From DASUAS01 sp035763625 (GTDB lineage Bacteria; Actinomycetota; Acidimicrobiia; IMCC26256; DASPTH01), in contig DASUAS010000079.1 of NCBI GenBank assembly GCA_035763625.1, positions 1 to 17,882 of the forward strand: a stretch of DNA of 17,882 bases, read 5' to 3'. The notes under the pieces were generated by a model. That model did not search any database and was not told the DNA's origin. It was given only the letters and a program-made list of their open reading frames with translations. Shown here one piece after another: positions 8,124-14,802 of this stretch. Position 1 is the stretch's first letter, and the number at the start of each line of letters is the position of its first letter. A program made the translations under genes and the position numbers.

Positions 8124-8798
8124 ATGGGTCAGGGGATCAGCGAAGTCCTGCCGTTCGCGATCGGCATCGCCATCAGTCCGATTCCGATCGTGGCCGTCAT
8201 CCTCATCCTGTTCTCGAACCGGGCGCGGGTGAACGGACCCGCGTTCCTGCTCGGCTGGGTGGTCGGCATCGCGCTCGTGGGCTCGGTCGTCTACTTCGTC
8301 CTCGACGCCGCCAATGCGGCCACCGACACGACGACGTCCGACTCGGTGTCGTGGGGGAAGATCGTGCTCGGCGTGCTCCTGCTCGGACTGGCTCGCCGCA
8401 ACTGGGCCAAGCGGCCGCAGCCCGGCGCGCCGGTCGAGCTGCCGAAGTGGATGGCGACGGTCGAGACCATCTCGCCGGTCAAGGCGCTCGGCCTGGCCGT
8501 GGTGCTCAGCGTGGTGAACCCGAAGAACCTCGTGCTCGTCCTGGGGGCGGCGGCAGGCCTGGGGCAGCTCGACCTGGCGACCGGTGATGCCGTGGTCGCG
8601 CTCGCCGTGTTCGTGGTGGTGGCGAGCATCTCGATCATCTTCGCGGTCGGCTACGACCTCCTCGGCGGTGGGCACGCGCAGCACACCCTCGCCGATCTGA
8701 AGGAGTGGATGACCGAGCACAACAGCGCGGTGATGGCGACGCTGTTCCTCGTGTTCGGCGTCGTGCTGATCTCGAAGGGGATCGGCCTGCTGAGCTAG
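8124..8798 (+). CDS. GAP family (Sap/LysE-like) integral membrane protein
   Basis: A 224-residue membrane protein matching the GAP/Sap (sulfolipid-1-addressing protein-like) family, related in layout to LysE-type exporters. About six hydrophobic segments are visible, near residues 8-30, 40-60, 78-92, 122-145, 152-176 and 200-222. The first contains the ISPIPI proline pattern and the fourth the SVVNPKNLVLVLGAA segment typical of this family. Mycobacterial relatives are linked to export of glycolipids or amphipathic small molecules; here an export or small-solute role is inference only. It diverges from the aminotransferase gene by 64 bases and starts directly after a TANNNT box. A link to the surrounding catabolic genes is not shown by the sequence. 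Confidence 0.85.
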   Translation: MGQGISEVLPFAIGIAISPIPIVAVILILFSNRARVNGPAFLLGWVVGIALVGSVVYFVLDAANAATDTTTSDSVSWGKIVLGVLLLGLARRNWAKRPQPGAPVELPKWMATVETISPVKALGLAVVLSVVNPKNLVLVLGAAAGLGQLDLATGDAVVALAVFVVVASISIIFAVGYDLLGGGHAQHTLADLKEWMTEHNSAVMATLFLVFGVVLISKGIGLLS

Positions 8799-8819
8799 AG
8801 CCGATCTGCCGAACGCAGA
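8781..8819. terminator. Weak hairpins after the GAP-family gene
   Basis: ATCGGC (8781-8786) pairs with GCCGAT (8800-8805) across the stop codon, and immediately downstream TCTGC (8805-8809) pairs with GCAGA (8815-8819). These short mutually exclusive stems sit at the start of the 48-base convergent gap before the SDR stop at 8847. A terminator role is plausible but weakly supported. Confidence 0.3.
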
Positions 8820-8846
8820 CCGTCAGACGTCGCGTGATGTCGTCGT

Positions 8847-9596
8847 CTAGATCTCCGACGCGTTGTAGCGGGCGCCGCCGTCGGCGGTGATCTCGCTCCC
8901 GGTGATCCACTCCGACTCGTCGGCGGCCAACCAGAGCGCGGCGTACCCGATGTCGTGCGGGTCGCCGACGCGGAGGAACTCCTTGGTGGTGTCGGGCCCG
9001 CGATCGGCTGCGTACGAGACCACACGCCCCACGATGATCGTGTTGCAGCGCACGCCCTGCCGGCCGTAGTCGGCCGCGATGACCCGGGTGAGCGCGTTCA
9101 TGCCGCCCTTGCCCGCGCTGTACGGCCCGAGGCCGGGTACTCCGAACACCGACGCGCCCGACGAGATGTTGACGATCGAACCGCCGCCCGCTTCGAGCAG
9201 GTGGGGGACGGTGTACTTCGTCATCAGGAACGCGCTGGTGACCGAACCGCGGATGATGTCGTCCCACTCCGTGAGCGTGAGCTCGTGCAGGGGCTTGAAG
9301 CTGACGTTCACCAACGCAGTCGGGGCCGCGTTGTTGACCAGCGTGGTGATCGGACCGTAGGCGTCGACCGCGGCGGCGACACCGTCGCGCACGCTGTCCT
9401 CGTCGGTGACGTCGATCGGGAGGAACATCGCCTCACCGCCGGCGGCGCGGATGCGCTCGACGTTCTTCTCGCCCTTGTCGACCGATCTTCCGCTGAGGAC
9501 GACCTTGGCGCCCTCCTCCGCGAACATCTCGGCCATGGTGCGGCCGATACCGCGGGTGGATCCGGTGATCAGTGCGACCTTGCCGTCGAGCCTCAT
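8847..9596 (-). CDS. Short-chain dehydrogenase/reductase (SDR), FabG-like
   Basis: A 249-residue classical SDR with every landmark: TGSTRGIG at 11-18, NNAA at 88-91, the active serine in NISSGAS (about 145-146), Tyr159 and Lys163 in YSAGK, and the C-terminal ITGSEITADGG signature. It would catalyse NAD(P)-dependent oxidation or reduction of a hydroxyl/keto group. The length is typical. ATG 9596 is chosen because MRLDGKVALITG is the family start, and GAGGA lies 7 bases upstream on the minus strand; the frame stays open far upstream over the divergent SDR but that part has no family similarity. It is a single gene, divergent from the SDR at 9703. The substrate is unknown. Confidence 0.93.
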   Translation of the reverse strand: MRLDGKVALITGSTRGIGRTMAEMFAEEGAKVVLSGRSVDKGEKNVERIRAAGGEAMFLPIDVTDEDSVRDGVAAAVDAYGPITTLVNNAAPTALVNVSFKPLHELTLTEWDDIIRGSVTSAFLMTKYTVPHLLEAGGGSIVNISSGASVFGVPGLGPYSAGKGGMNALTRVIAADYGRQGVRCNTIIVGRVVSYAADRGPDTTKEFLRVGDPHDIGYAALWLAADESEWITGSEITADGGARYNASEI

Positions 9597-9702
9597 GGCC
9601 GCATCCTCGCGGTCGCGCGAAGGCGGCGCCAACCGGCGATCCGTCGCAGTGAGAGGACCAGCGTGGCCGATAGCGTGGCCGGGTCTGCGACGAGGGGGGT
9701 TC
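9597..9702. promoter_or_regulatory. Divergent intergenic region with a 10-bp direct repeat and a -10 box
   Basis: This 106-base gap separates two divergent SDR genes. AGCGTGGCCG occurs twice, at 9660-9669 and 9672-9681, with a 12-base period. TAGCGT at 9671-9676 fits TANNNT and would start a ~20-base leader carrying GAGGGGGG (9692-9699) ahead of ATG 9703. The repeat overlaps this box, so it may be a regulator site. No convincing promoter is visible for the minus-strand gene. Confidence 0.4.
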
Positions 9703-10458
9703 ATGGATCTGCAGGGTGCACGCGTCCTGGTGGTGGGCGCGTCGTCGGGCATCGGCCGCGAGGTCGGCGTGCAGCTCGGCACGTCCGGCGCACGGGTGGT
9801 GCTCGCGGCCCGGCGCGCCGAGCGATTGGCCGACGCAGTGGTGGAGGTCGGCGGCGACGCCAGCAGCGTCGTGTGCGACGTGCGCGATCCGTCGCAGTGC
9901 GACGCGGTCGTCGCCACCACCGTCGACCGCCTGGGCGGTCTCGACGTGGTCGTGTACGCCACTGCGGTCGACCCGCTCGTACGCCTGGTCGACACCGACC
10001 TCGAACGGTGGCGGCAGGTGTACGAGACCAACGTGTTCGGAGCGTCGTTGGTCACGCGTGCCGCCCTGGCGCCGCTCAGAGAATCCGGCGGCCGGATGGT
10101 GTACATCTCGGCGACGTCGGTCGGACGTCCCCTGCCCGGCATGGGGGCGTACGAGACGAGCAAGGCCGCGCTCGACGAGTTGGTGCGGGCGTGGCGGGGC
10201 GAGCACCCCGAGATCGGCTTCTGCAACGTCGCGGTTGGCAACACGCTCGGCACCGAGGTGCACCAGACCTGGGACGGTGCGCTGCTCGCCGAACTGGCGC
10301 CGGTGTGGGAGGCGCGTGGCTACGTGCACGACAACGGGCCCGGCGCGATGTCCGTGCCCGACTGCGCCACCGCGGTGATCGTCGCGATCACCTCCCCGGT
10401 CGACCTGCGCTACGTGGTCGCCAACCCGGCCCCCGGCAGCACGATGGACGTGGGTTGA
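9703..10458 (+). CDS. Divergent short-chain dehydrogenase/reductase (SDR)
   Basis: A 251-residue SDR with VGASSGIG at 11-18, the active-site asparagine Asn110, and Tyr150/Lys154 in YETSK. A serine in ISATS (136 or 139) would complete the catalytic set. The usual NNAG motif after the fourth strand is replaced by VYATA at about 84-88, and the C-terminal half lacks the common VNPG segment (it reads CNVAVGNT at about 174-181), so it belongs to a diverged branch. ATG 9703 follows GAGGGGGG with good spacing and begins the cofactor strand normally. It is followed with one base between stop and start by the phosphotransferase gene, so the two are almost certainly translated from one message. Substrate unknown. 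Confidence 0.88.
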   Translation: MDLQGARVLVVGASSGIGREVGVQLGTSGARVVLAARRAERLADAVVEVGGDASSVVCDVRDPSQCDAVVATTVDRLGGLDVVVYATAVDPLVRLVDTDLERWRQVYETNVFGASLVTRAALAPLRESGGRMVYISATSVGRPLPGMGAYETSKAALDELVRAWRGEHPEIGFCNVAVGNTLGTEVHQTWDGALLAELAPVWEARGYVHDNGPGAMSVPDCATAVIVAITSPVDLRYVVANPAPGSTMDVG

Positions 10459-10459
10459 G

Positions 10460-11539
10460 ATGGGCGACACCGAACCCGTCCCGGAGTCGCTCGCACCGCT
10501 GCAAGGCTGGCTCGAGGCGCACGTGTCGATGGCCGACGCGGTCGAGCTGCTCGGCGTGAAGCAGGCGAGCAGCGGCTTCTCCGCCGACACGACCATGGTC
10601 GACGTGGCCGTCACGCGCGGTGGCATCGCCAACGAAGAGCGGTACGTGCTGCGCACGGAGTCGCCCGATCCGCCGGTGTACCCGGTGCAGGTGCCCGGTT
10701 GGAAGGTGGAGATCGAGCTCCAGTACCGGATCATGGACGCGCTCGGCACCCACTCCGACGTCCCGGTGGCGCCGATGATCGGGTACGAGGCCGACCCGTC
10801 GGTGCTCGGCGCGCAGTTCTTCGTGATGGGGTTCTGCGGCGGCGAGGTGCCGGTCGAGAACCCGCCCTACACGACGGCCGGGTTCTTCGTCGACCTCACG
10901 CCCACCGAGCGCACGGCGATGATCGAGCGCGGACTGGCGACCGTGGCGCGCGTGCACGCGGTCGACTGGCGCGCCGCCGGTCTCGACTTCCTCGTGCCCC
11001 CGGGTGTCACACCCGGACTCGACGTGCAGCTCGACCTCTGGGAGCACTACTACCGCGCCGAGCTCCGCGACCGGGTGCACCCACTCGCCGACCGCGCGTT
11101 CGCGTGGCTGCGGGCCGAGCGGCCGCGGTGCAGCGACGTCGGCCTCTGCTGGGGCGATCCGCGCCCGGGCAACATCATCTGGCGCGAGGCCACGCCCGTC
11201 TGCGCCACCGACTTCGAAGCGGCGTCGATCGCACCCCCGGAGCTCGACGTGGGTTGGTGGCTGATGTTCGATCGCACCATGCACGAGTGGGCCGGCGTCG
11301 AACGGGCGCCCGGTGACCCGACGCGGGCGGACCAGCTGCGGATGTACGAATCCGCATCGGGGCGCTCGGTGCCCGACTCGCAGTGGTTCGAGATCTGCGC
11401 GGCGGCGCGCTACTGCGCCATCGTGGTGCGCGTGATGAACCGTGCCGTCGAGCGGGGCCTGATGCCGGAGGACCACACGATCTGGCTCGAGAACCCGGCC
11501 AGCTCCGCGCTGGAGAGCCTGCTGGACGAGCTCGGCTGA
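10460..11539 (+). CDS. Phosphotransferase family protein (APH/ACAD10-like kinase fold)
   Basis: A 359-residue protein of the aminoglycoside-phosphotransferase/choline-kinase-like fold. The catalytic loop is WGDPRPGN with Asp233 as base and Asn238 as metal ligand; the usual His-Gly-Asp reads Trp-Gly-Asp. The metal aspartate is Asp251 in ATDFEAA. The N-lobe has YVLR at 62-65, where arginine stands in the expected ATP-lysine region, and an EIELQYRIM helix near 84. Relatives in actinobacteria and the N-terminal part of ACAD10 phosphorylate hydroxylated acyl compounds rather than antibiotics, so a role in hydroxyacyl or alcohol phosphorylation is more plausible than resistance. It begins one base after the SDR stop, implying translational coupling and a shared pathway. 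The actual substrate is not known. Confidence 0.87.
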   Translation: MGDTEPVPESLAPLQGWLEAHVSMADAVELLGVKQASSGFSADTTMVDVAVTRGGIANEERYVLRTESPDPPVYPVQVPGWKVEIELQYRIMDALGTHSDVPVAPMIGYEADPSVLGAQFFVMGFCGGEVPVENPPYTTAGFFVDLTPTERTAMIERGLATVARVHAVDWRAAGLDFLVPPGVTPGLDVQLDLWEHYYRAELRDRVHPLADRAFAWLRAERPRCSDVGLCWGDPRPGNIIWREATPVCATDFEAASIAPPELDVGWWLMFDRTMHEWAGVERAPGDPTRADQLRMYESASGRSVPDSQWFEICAAARYCAIVVRVMNRAVERGLMPEDHTIWLENPASSALESLLDELG

Positions 11540-11552
11540 ACTCCGTCAGCCG
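11533..11552. terminator. Hairpin spanning two convergent stop codons
   Basis: CGGCTGA (11533-11539) and TCAGCCG (11546-11552) form a perfect 7-bp stem with a 6-base loop. The arms contain the TGA stop of the phosphotransferase gene and the TGA stop of phaZ on the other strand. A bidirectional terminator role is inferred; there is no T-tract. Confidence 0.5.
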
Positions 11553-12814
11553 TTCGCCACGATCAGGTCGTGCACCAGCGGGTAGATCTGCTGCTGCCAC
11601 CGGCGACCGTTGAACACGCCGTAGTGGCCGACGCCGGGCTGCAGGTGGTGCTGCTTGCGCATCGGCTCGATGCTGCGGCACAGGTCGTGGGCGGCGAACG
11701 TCTGACCGGGTGAGCAGATGTCGTCACGTTCGCCCTCGACCGTGAGCAGCGCGGTGTCGCGGATGGCGGCGGGGTCGACGCGCCGACCCTGGAAGTCGAG
11801 GACGCCGCGTGCGAGCCGGTGCTCCAGGAACACGTACTGCACCGTCTCCAGGTAGAACTCGGCGGTGAGGTCGAGGACGGCGAAGTACTCGTCGTAGAAC
11901 GCACGGGTGACGTGGGCCCCCACGTCGTCACCCTCGACCAGCTGCCGGTAGAGCTCGCGGTGGGCACCGAGGTGGCGATCGAGGTTCATGGTGACGAAGG
12001 ACGTGAGCTGCACGAAACCCGGGTACACGGGACGACGCGCCCCGGCGTAGCGCAGCGGGACCGTCGTGATGACGTTGCGCTCGAACCAGGAGATCGGCCG
12101 ACCGGTGGCGAGCGTGTTGACGATCGTGGGCTCGACGCGGGTGTCGACGGGCCCGGCCATCAGGGTGAGCGAGCGCGGGGTCGCGTCGTTGCCCGCTTCC
12201 GACATCACCGCGGTGGCCACGAGCGCGGCGACGCACGGCTGGCACACCGCGATCACGTGGGTCTCGGGACCGAGCAGTTCGAGCCAGTGGATGAGGTACT
12301 CGACGTAGGTGTCGAACCCGAACGTGCCGTCGCCGAGCGCGACGTCGCGGGCGTTGTGCCAATCGGTGACCCAGACGTCGTGCTCGGGAAGCAGCGTGCG
12401 CACGGTGCCCCGCAGCAAGGTGGCGAAGTGGCCGGAGAGCGGCGCGACCAGCAGCACCTTGGGCGCCGGTGCGAGGGCGCGGCCGTCGGACTCCTTGGCG
12501 AAGTGCAGCAGGGTGCCGAACGGGAGCACCTCGGTGGGCGCTTCGCGCACCTCGACCTCGCGGCGTCCGACCCGGGTGGTGTCGATGCCCCACGGCGGAC
12601 GTTCGTGCGTGAGCCCGACGCGGCCGAGGAGCTCGTAGCCGGCGGCGAGGTGGCGCACCGGTGGGGTCGACGCGAGCCAGGGGTTGCACTCCGCCAGCTG
12701 GTCGAAGCCCTGCAGCGCGAACGTCGCCAGGCCACGCCACGCTGCCATCACGTCCGACTGCGCCTGATACGCCTGGTAGAGGAACCGGCGGTTGGTGTCG
12801 TCGACGATCGTCAC
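11546..12814 (-). CDS. phaZ: Intracellular polyhydroxyalkanoate (PHB) depolymerase
   Basis: A 422-residue alpha/beta hydrolase resembling Ralstonia eutropha PhaZ1, which degrades native intracellular PHB granules to hydroxybutyrate oligomers. The cysteine nucleophile box reads AVCQPC with Cys191 in place of the usual serine, as in PhaZ1 (Cys183). The acid is Asp364 or 365 in EGERDD and the histidine is His397 in GVGHYGVFNGRRW. Other shared blocks are LAAGYELL, VAPLSGH, TLLRGTVRTLLPEHDVWVTDW, VNTLATG and RFYDEY-like AFYDEY. Start GTG 12814 is preferred: GGAAGAG lies 8 bases upstream and the PhaZ-like FLYQAYQ segment follows shortly; an upstream TTG at 12853 is less likely. No PHA synthase or phasin gene is in the window. 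It lies 85 bases after the LLM gene on the same strand and may have its own promoter. Confidence 0.93.
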   Translation of the reverse strand: MTIVDDTNRRFLYQAYQAQSDVMAAWRGLATFALQGFDQLAECNPWLASTPPVRHLAAGYELLGRVGLTHERPPWGIDTTRVGRREVEVREAPTEVLPFGTLLHFAKESDGRALAPAPKVLLVAPLSGHFATLLRGTVRTLLPEHDVWVTDWHNARDVALGDGTFGFDTYVEYLIHWLELLGPETHVIAVCQPCVAALVATAVMSEAGNDATPRSLTLMAGPVDTRVEPTIVNTLATGRPISWFERNVITTVPLRYAGARRPVYPGFVQLTSFVTMNLDRHLGAHRELYRQLVEGDDVGAHVTRAFYDEYFAVLDLTAEFYLETVQYVFLEHRLARGVLDFQGRRVDPAAIRDTALLTVEGERDDICSPGQTFAAHDLCRSIEPMRKQHHLQPGVGHYGVFNGRRWQQQIYPLVHDLIVANG

Positions 12815-12822
12815 AGAAGTTG

Positions 12823-12829
12823 CTCTTCC
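12823..12829 (-). promoter_or_regulatory. Ribosome binding site deciding the phaZ start
   Basis: GGAAGAG on the minus strand, 8 bases before GTG 12814, supports that start over the TTG at 12853, which has no purine-rich site at suitable spacing. Confidence 0.5.
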
Positions 12830-12855
12830 GTACCCGATGAGCAGGATGTCCAAGC

Positions 12856-12870
12856 GGTGATGTCACCCTA
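12856..12870 (-). promoter_or_regulatory. Operator-like palindrome overlapping a -10-like box before phaZ
   Basis: GGTGA-TG-TCACC at 12856-12867 has perfect 5-bp arms around a 2-base centre. On the minus strand TAGGGT (12870-12865) fits TANNNT and runs directly into this palindrome, so a repressor bound there would cover the -10 and start of transcription. No -35 box is clear. This is a by-eye inference. Confidence 0.3.
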
Positions 12871-12899
12871 GGGCAGCTCCCGGCGGGTTCCGGTGACCT

Positions 12900-13886
12900 T
12901 CAGCCGCGCACCGCTTCGGACCACGCGCGGATCTCACGCTCGATGTCGCCGGCGGGGGTGTACATCAGGTCGTCGGCCCCGGTGGCGGCGAGGTCGACGG
13001 CGCGCTGGTGGATCTGCTCGGCGGTGCCGACCCAGCCGGTCGTCGCCAGCGCGTCGCCGGCGAGGGAGAGCACTTCGGTGTCGCGTGCCATCACGTTGGT
13101 GACGTGACCCTCGTGCACCGCGAGGTGGCGTTCGCCTTCGGGTCGTTCGGCGTTGACGCCGGCGAGCCACGCGTCTCCGCCCGGCATGCCCGCCAACGCG
13201 TCGGGGAAGGCCTGCCACACGCCGTGGTAGCGCACGACGTACCAGGGACCCAGCGCACCGGCGGCGCGCTCGCTGGTCGCGTCCTCGCCGTCGTCGAGCA
13301 CGGTACCGGCGGCCATCAGGACGCGCCGGGGGGCATCGACCGCCACGTCGGCCATGCCGATGTAGCCGTCGATCGTGCCCGCTGCGCACATCTCCTCCAC
13401 CAGGCCCTTCCCCTTCGGCCCGAGCGCGGAGACGAGGAGGGGCGTGCCGATCGGGCGGGCGGTGGCCCAGTCGGGGTGGTGGATCATCTGGCAGCGCTCG
13501 CCGTCGATCTCGACGACCTCACCGCGCAGGAGCCCCCGCAACTGCTCGAGGTAGCGCTGCGTGGTCGCCCACGAGAGCGCGGGCTTGTTCAGCACCCAGC
13601 GGGCGGTGGCGCCGGTCCCGAAGCCGCACGAGAGCCGGCCGGGCGCCATCCGCTCGACGGTGGCGATGGCCGACGCGGTCGTCATGACGTGACGCAGGTT
13701 CGGCACGAGCACCGCGGTGCCGAGATCGAGGTCGGTGTGCTCGGCCAGCCGGCCGAGCCAGATCCAGATGTCCTCGTAGAGCGCAGCCGAGTCGTAGAGC
13801 CACACGCGTTCGTAGCCCAGCTCCTGGGCGAGCTGCGCGTACTCGAGCGTGCGAGGGCCCGGAGGCAGTCCGACGGACAGTTGCAT
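12900..13886 (-). CDS. LLM class flavin/F420-dependent oxidoreductase
   Basis: A 328-residue protein with the bacterial luciferase-like monooxygenase fold, most similar in style to actinobacterial F420-dependent reductases/dehydrogenases. It opens with the first barrel strand LSVGLPPGPRTLEYAQLAQ, followed by ELGYERVWLYDSA, LGTAVLVPNLRHVM, and the ERMAPGRLSCGFGTGATAR block that lines the deazaflavin/flavin phosphate site. F420 rather than FMN use is inferred from family and presumed lineage, not proven. ATG 13886 is chosen because the barrel starts at once; AAGGAA lies about 10 bases upstream, while the GTG-type frame to 13925 would run into the inverted repeat. It follows an SDR on the same strand and precedes phaZ; reduction or oxidation of a common substrate with the SDR is possible. 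Confidence 0.88.
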   Translation of the reverse strand: MQLSVGLPPGPRTLEYAQLAQELGYERVWLYDSAALYEDIWIWLGRLAEHTDLDLGTAVLVPNLRHVMTTASAIATVERMAPGRLSCGFGTGATARWVLNKPALSWATTQRYLEQLRGLLRGEVVEIDGERCQMIHHPDWATARPIGTPLLVSALGPKGKGLVEEMCAAGTIDGYIGMADVAVDAPRRVLMAAGTVLDDGEDATSERAAGALGPWYVVRYHGVWQAFPDALAGMPGGDAWLAGVNAERPEGERHLAVHEGHVTNVMARDTEVLSLAGDALATTGWVGTAEQIHQRAVDLAATGADDLMYTPAGDIEREIRAWSEAVRG

Positions 13887-13911
13887 GACGCGGGTTCCTT
13901 CTCTCTCTTCT

Positions 13912-13962
13912 CGAGGTTGCGTCACCAGAACGTGCAGAGCACGCTCGAACGACGCAACCTCG
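13912..13962. repeat. Perfect 12-bp inverted repeat with nested hairpin upstream of the LLM gene
   Basis: CGAGGTTGCGTC (13912-13923) and GACGCAACCTCG (13951-13962) are perfect reverse complements separated by 27 bases. Inside, CGTGC (13931-13935) and GCACG (13939-13943) form a second stem with a 3-base AGA loop. On the minus strand the element sits 18 bases after the SDR stop and 25 bases before ATG 13886, followed by a purine run that includes the AAGGAA ribosome site. It could be a terminator, attenuator or RNA processing structure between the two genes, or a dyad operator. It has no T-tract. Confidence 0.6.
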
Positions 13963-13980
13963 TGGGGTCAGAGGCCGGGG

Positions 13981-14769
13981 CTAGAGATCGGGCAGGTGCA
14001 TGTCGAGGTTGGAGGCCTCGATGCCGCCGTCGACTTCGAGGATCTTGCCGGTGACGTAGCTCGACGCGTCGGAGGCGAGGTAGAGCACGGCGAGGGCGAT
14101 CTCGTCGGCGTCGCCGAGACGACGCAGCGGCGTCTTCGCCACCATCTCGTCGTGCAGCGGCTCGCTGCTGACCACGATGTCGAGCGCGCTGGTGGCGATC
14201 GAGCCGGGGGCGACGCCGTTGACGCGCACCTTGGGTGCGCAGTCGGCCGCGAGCAACCGGGTCATGTGGGCGAGCGCGGCCTTGGCGGTGCCGTAGGCGA
14301 CGTAGCCGCGATCGCGGAAGCGTCCCATCGCCGACGTGATGTTGACCACCGAGCCGTCGCCCGACTCGAGGAGGTGGGGGAGCGCGGCGCGGGTCAGCGC
14401 GAACGCGGTGCTCACGTTGAAGTGGAAGGCGCCCTCGAACGTCCTGACGTCGGTGTCGAGGAAGGGCATCGGCATCGAGCCGCCGACGTTGTTCACCACG
14501 ATGTCGAGCCGGCCCAGCTCGCTCACCGCGGTGTCGACGAGGCCGGTGACCGCGTCGAGGTCGGAGAGGTCGGCCGGCACCACCACCGCCCGGCGGCCCC
14601 GCTCCTGCACCTGCGCCGCGACCTCGTCGAGCTGGTCGACGGTGCGGGCGGCGATGACGACGTCGGCACCGCACTCGGCGAGTGCGAGCGCGGACGCGGC
14701 GCCGATCCCACGGCCGGCGGCGGTGACGACGGCGACGCGGTCGTCGAGACGGAAGCGATCGAGCAGCAT
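13981..14769 (-). CDS. Short-chain dehydrogenase/reductase (SDR), FabG-like
   Basis: A 262-residue classical SDR with TAAGRGIG at about 16-23, NNVG at 93-96, the catalytic serine in NITSAMG (146), Tyr159 and Lys163 in YGTAK, VNGVAPGSI after the sixth strand, and the closing VTGKILEVDGGI. Length and landmarks are normal; the sequence style is that of the 3-oxoacyl-ACP reductase/7-alpha-hydroxysteroid dehydrogenase branch, but no substrate can be assigned. ATG 14769 has no Shine-Dalgarno and lies 6 bases after TAGCGT, a TANNNT box, so the mRNA may be leaderless. It is divergent from the cyclase gene by only 33 bases and is followed by the LLM gene beyond the inverted repeat at 13912-13962. Confidence 0.93.
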   Translation of the reverse strand: MLLDRFRLDDRVAVVTAAGRGIGAASALALAECGADVVIAARTVDQLDEVAAQVQERGRRAVVVPADLSDLDAVTGLVDTAVSELGRLDIVVNNVGGSMPMPFLDTDVRTFEGAFHFNVSTAFALTRAALPHLLESGDGSVVNITSAMGRFRDRGYVAYGTAKAALAHMTRLLAADCAPKVRVNGVAPGSIATSALDIVVSSEPLHDEMVAKTPLRRLGDADEIALAVLYLASDASSYVTGKILEVDGGIEASNLDMHLPDL

Positions 14770-14802
14770 GCGGGCACGCTACCGGGACGGTACGTTGCGC
14801 GC
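14770..14802. promoter_or_regulatory. Compact divergent leaderless promoter pair
   Basis: Within only 33 bases there are two TANNNT boxes, one for each direction. TACGTT (14791-14796, +) is 6 bases before ATG 14803, and TAGCGT on the minus strand (14781-14776) is 6 bases before ATG 14769. Neither gene has a Shine-Dalgarno. The two -35 regions would lie across the other promoter or in the opposing gene, implying mutual interference. Confidence 0.55.

Noticed and set aside
8060..8125. A longer aminotransferase starting at 8125.
   Set aside because: It would overlap the start and -10 box of the divergent membrane-protein gene, and the added residues are not part of the family.
9597..10253. Possible N-terminal extension of the SDR that ends at 8847.
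   Set aside because: The extension is antisense to the SDR at 9703 and is Thr/Arg/Ser-rich without homology; MRLDGKVALITG at 9596 is the standard SDR beginning with an upstream GAGGA.
10460..11539. Aminoglycoside resistance kinase.
   Set aside because: The fold family is shared, but the WGD loop, the ACAD10-like style and coupling to an SDR make a catabolic role more likely; there is no resistance context.
12815..12853. A TTG start for phaZ at 12853.
   Set aside because: It has no ribosome site, covers the candidate operator-promoter region, and the GTG at 12814 has a purine-rich site 8 bases upstream.
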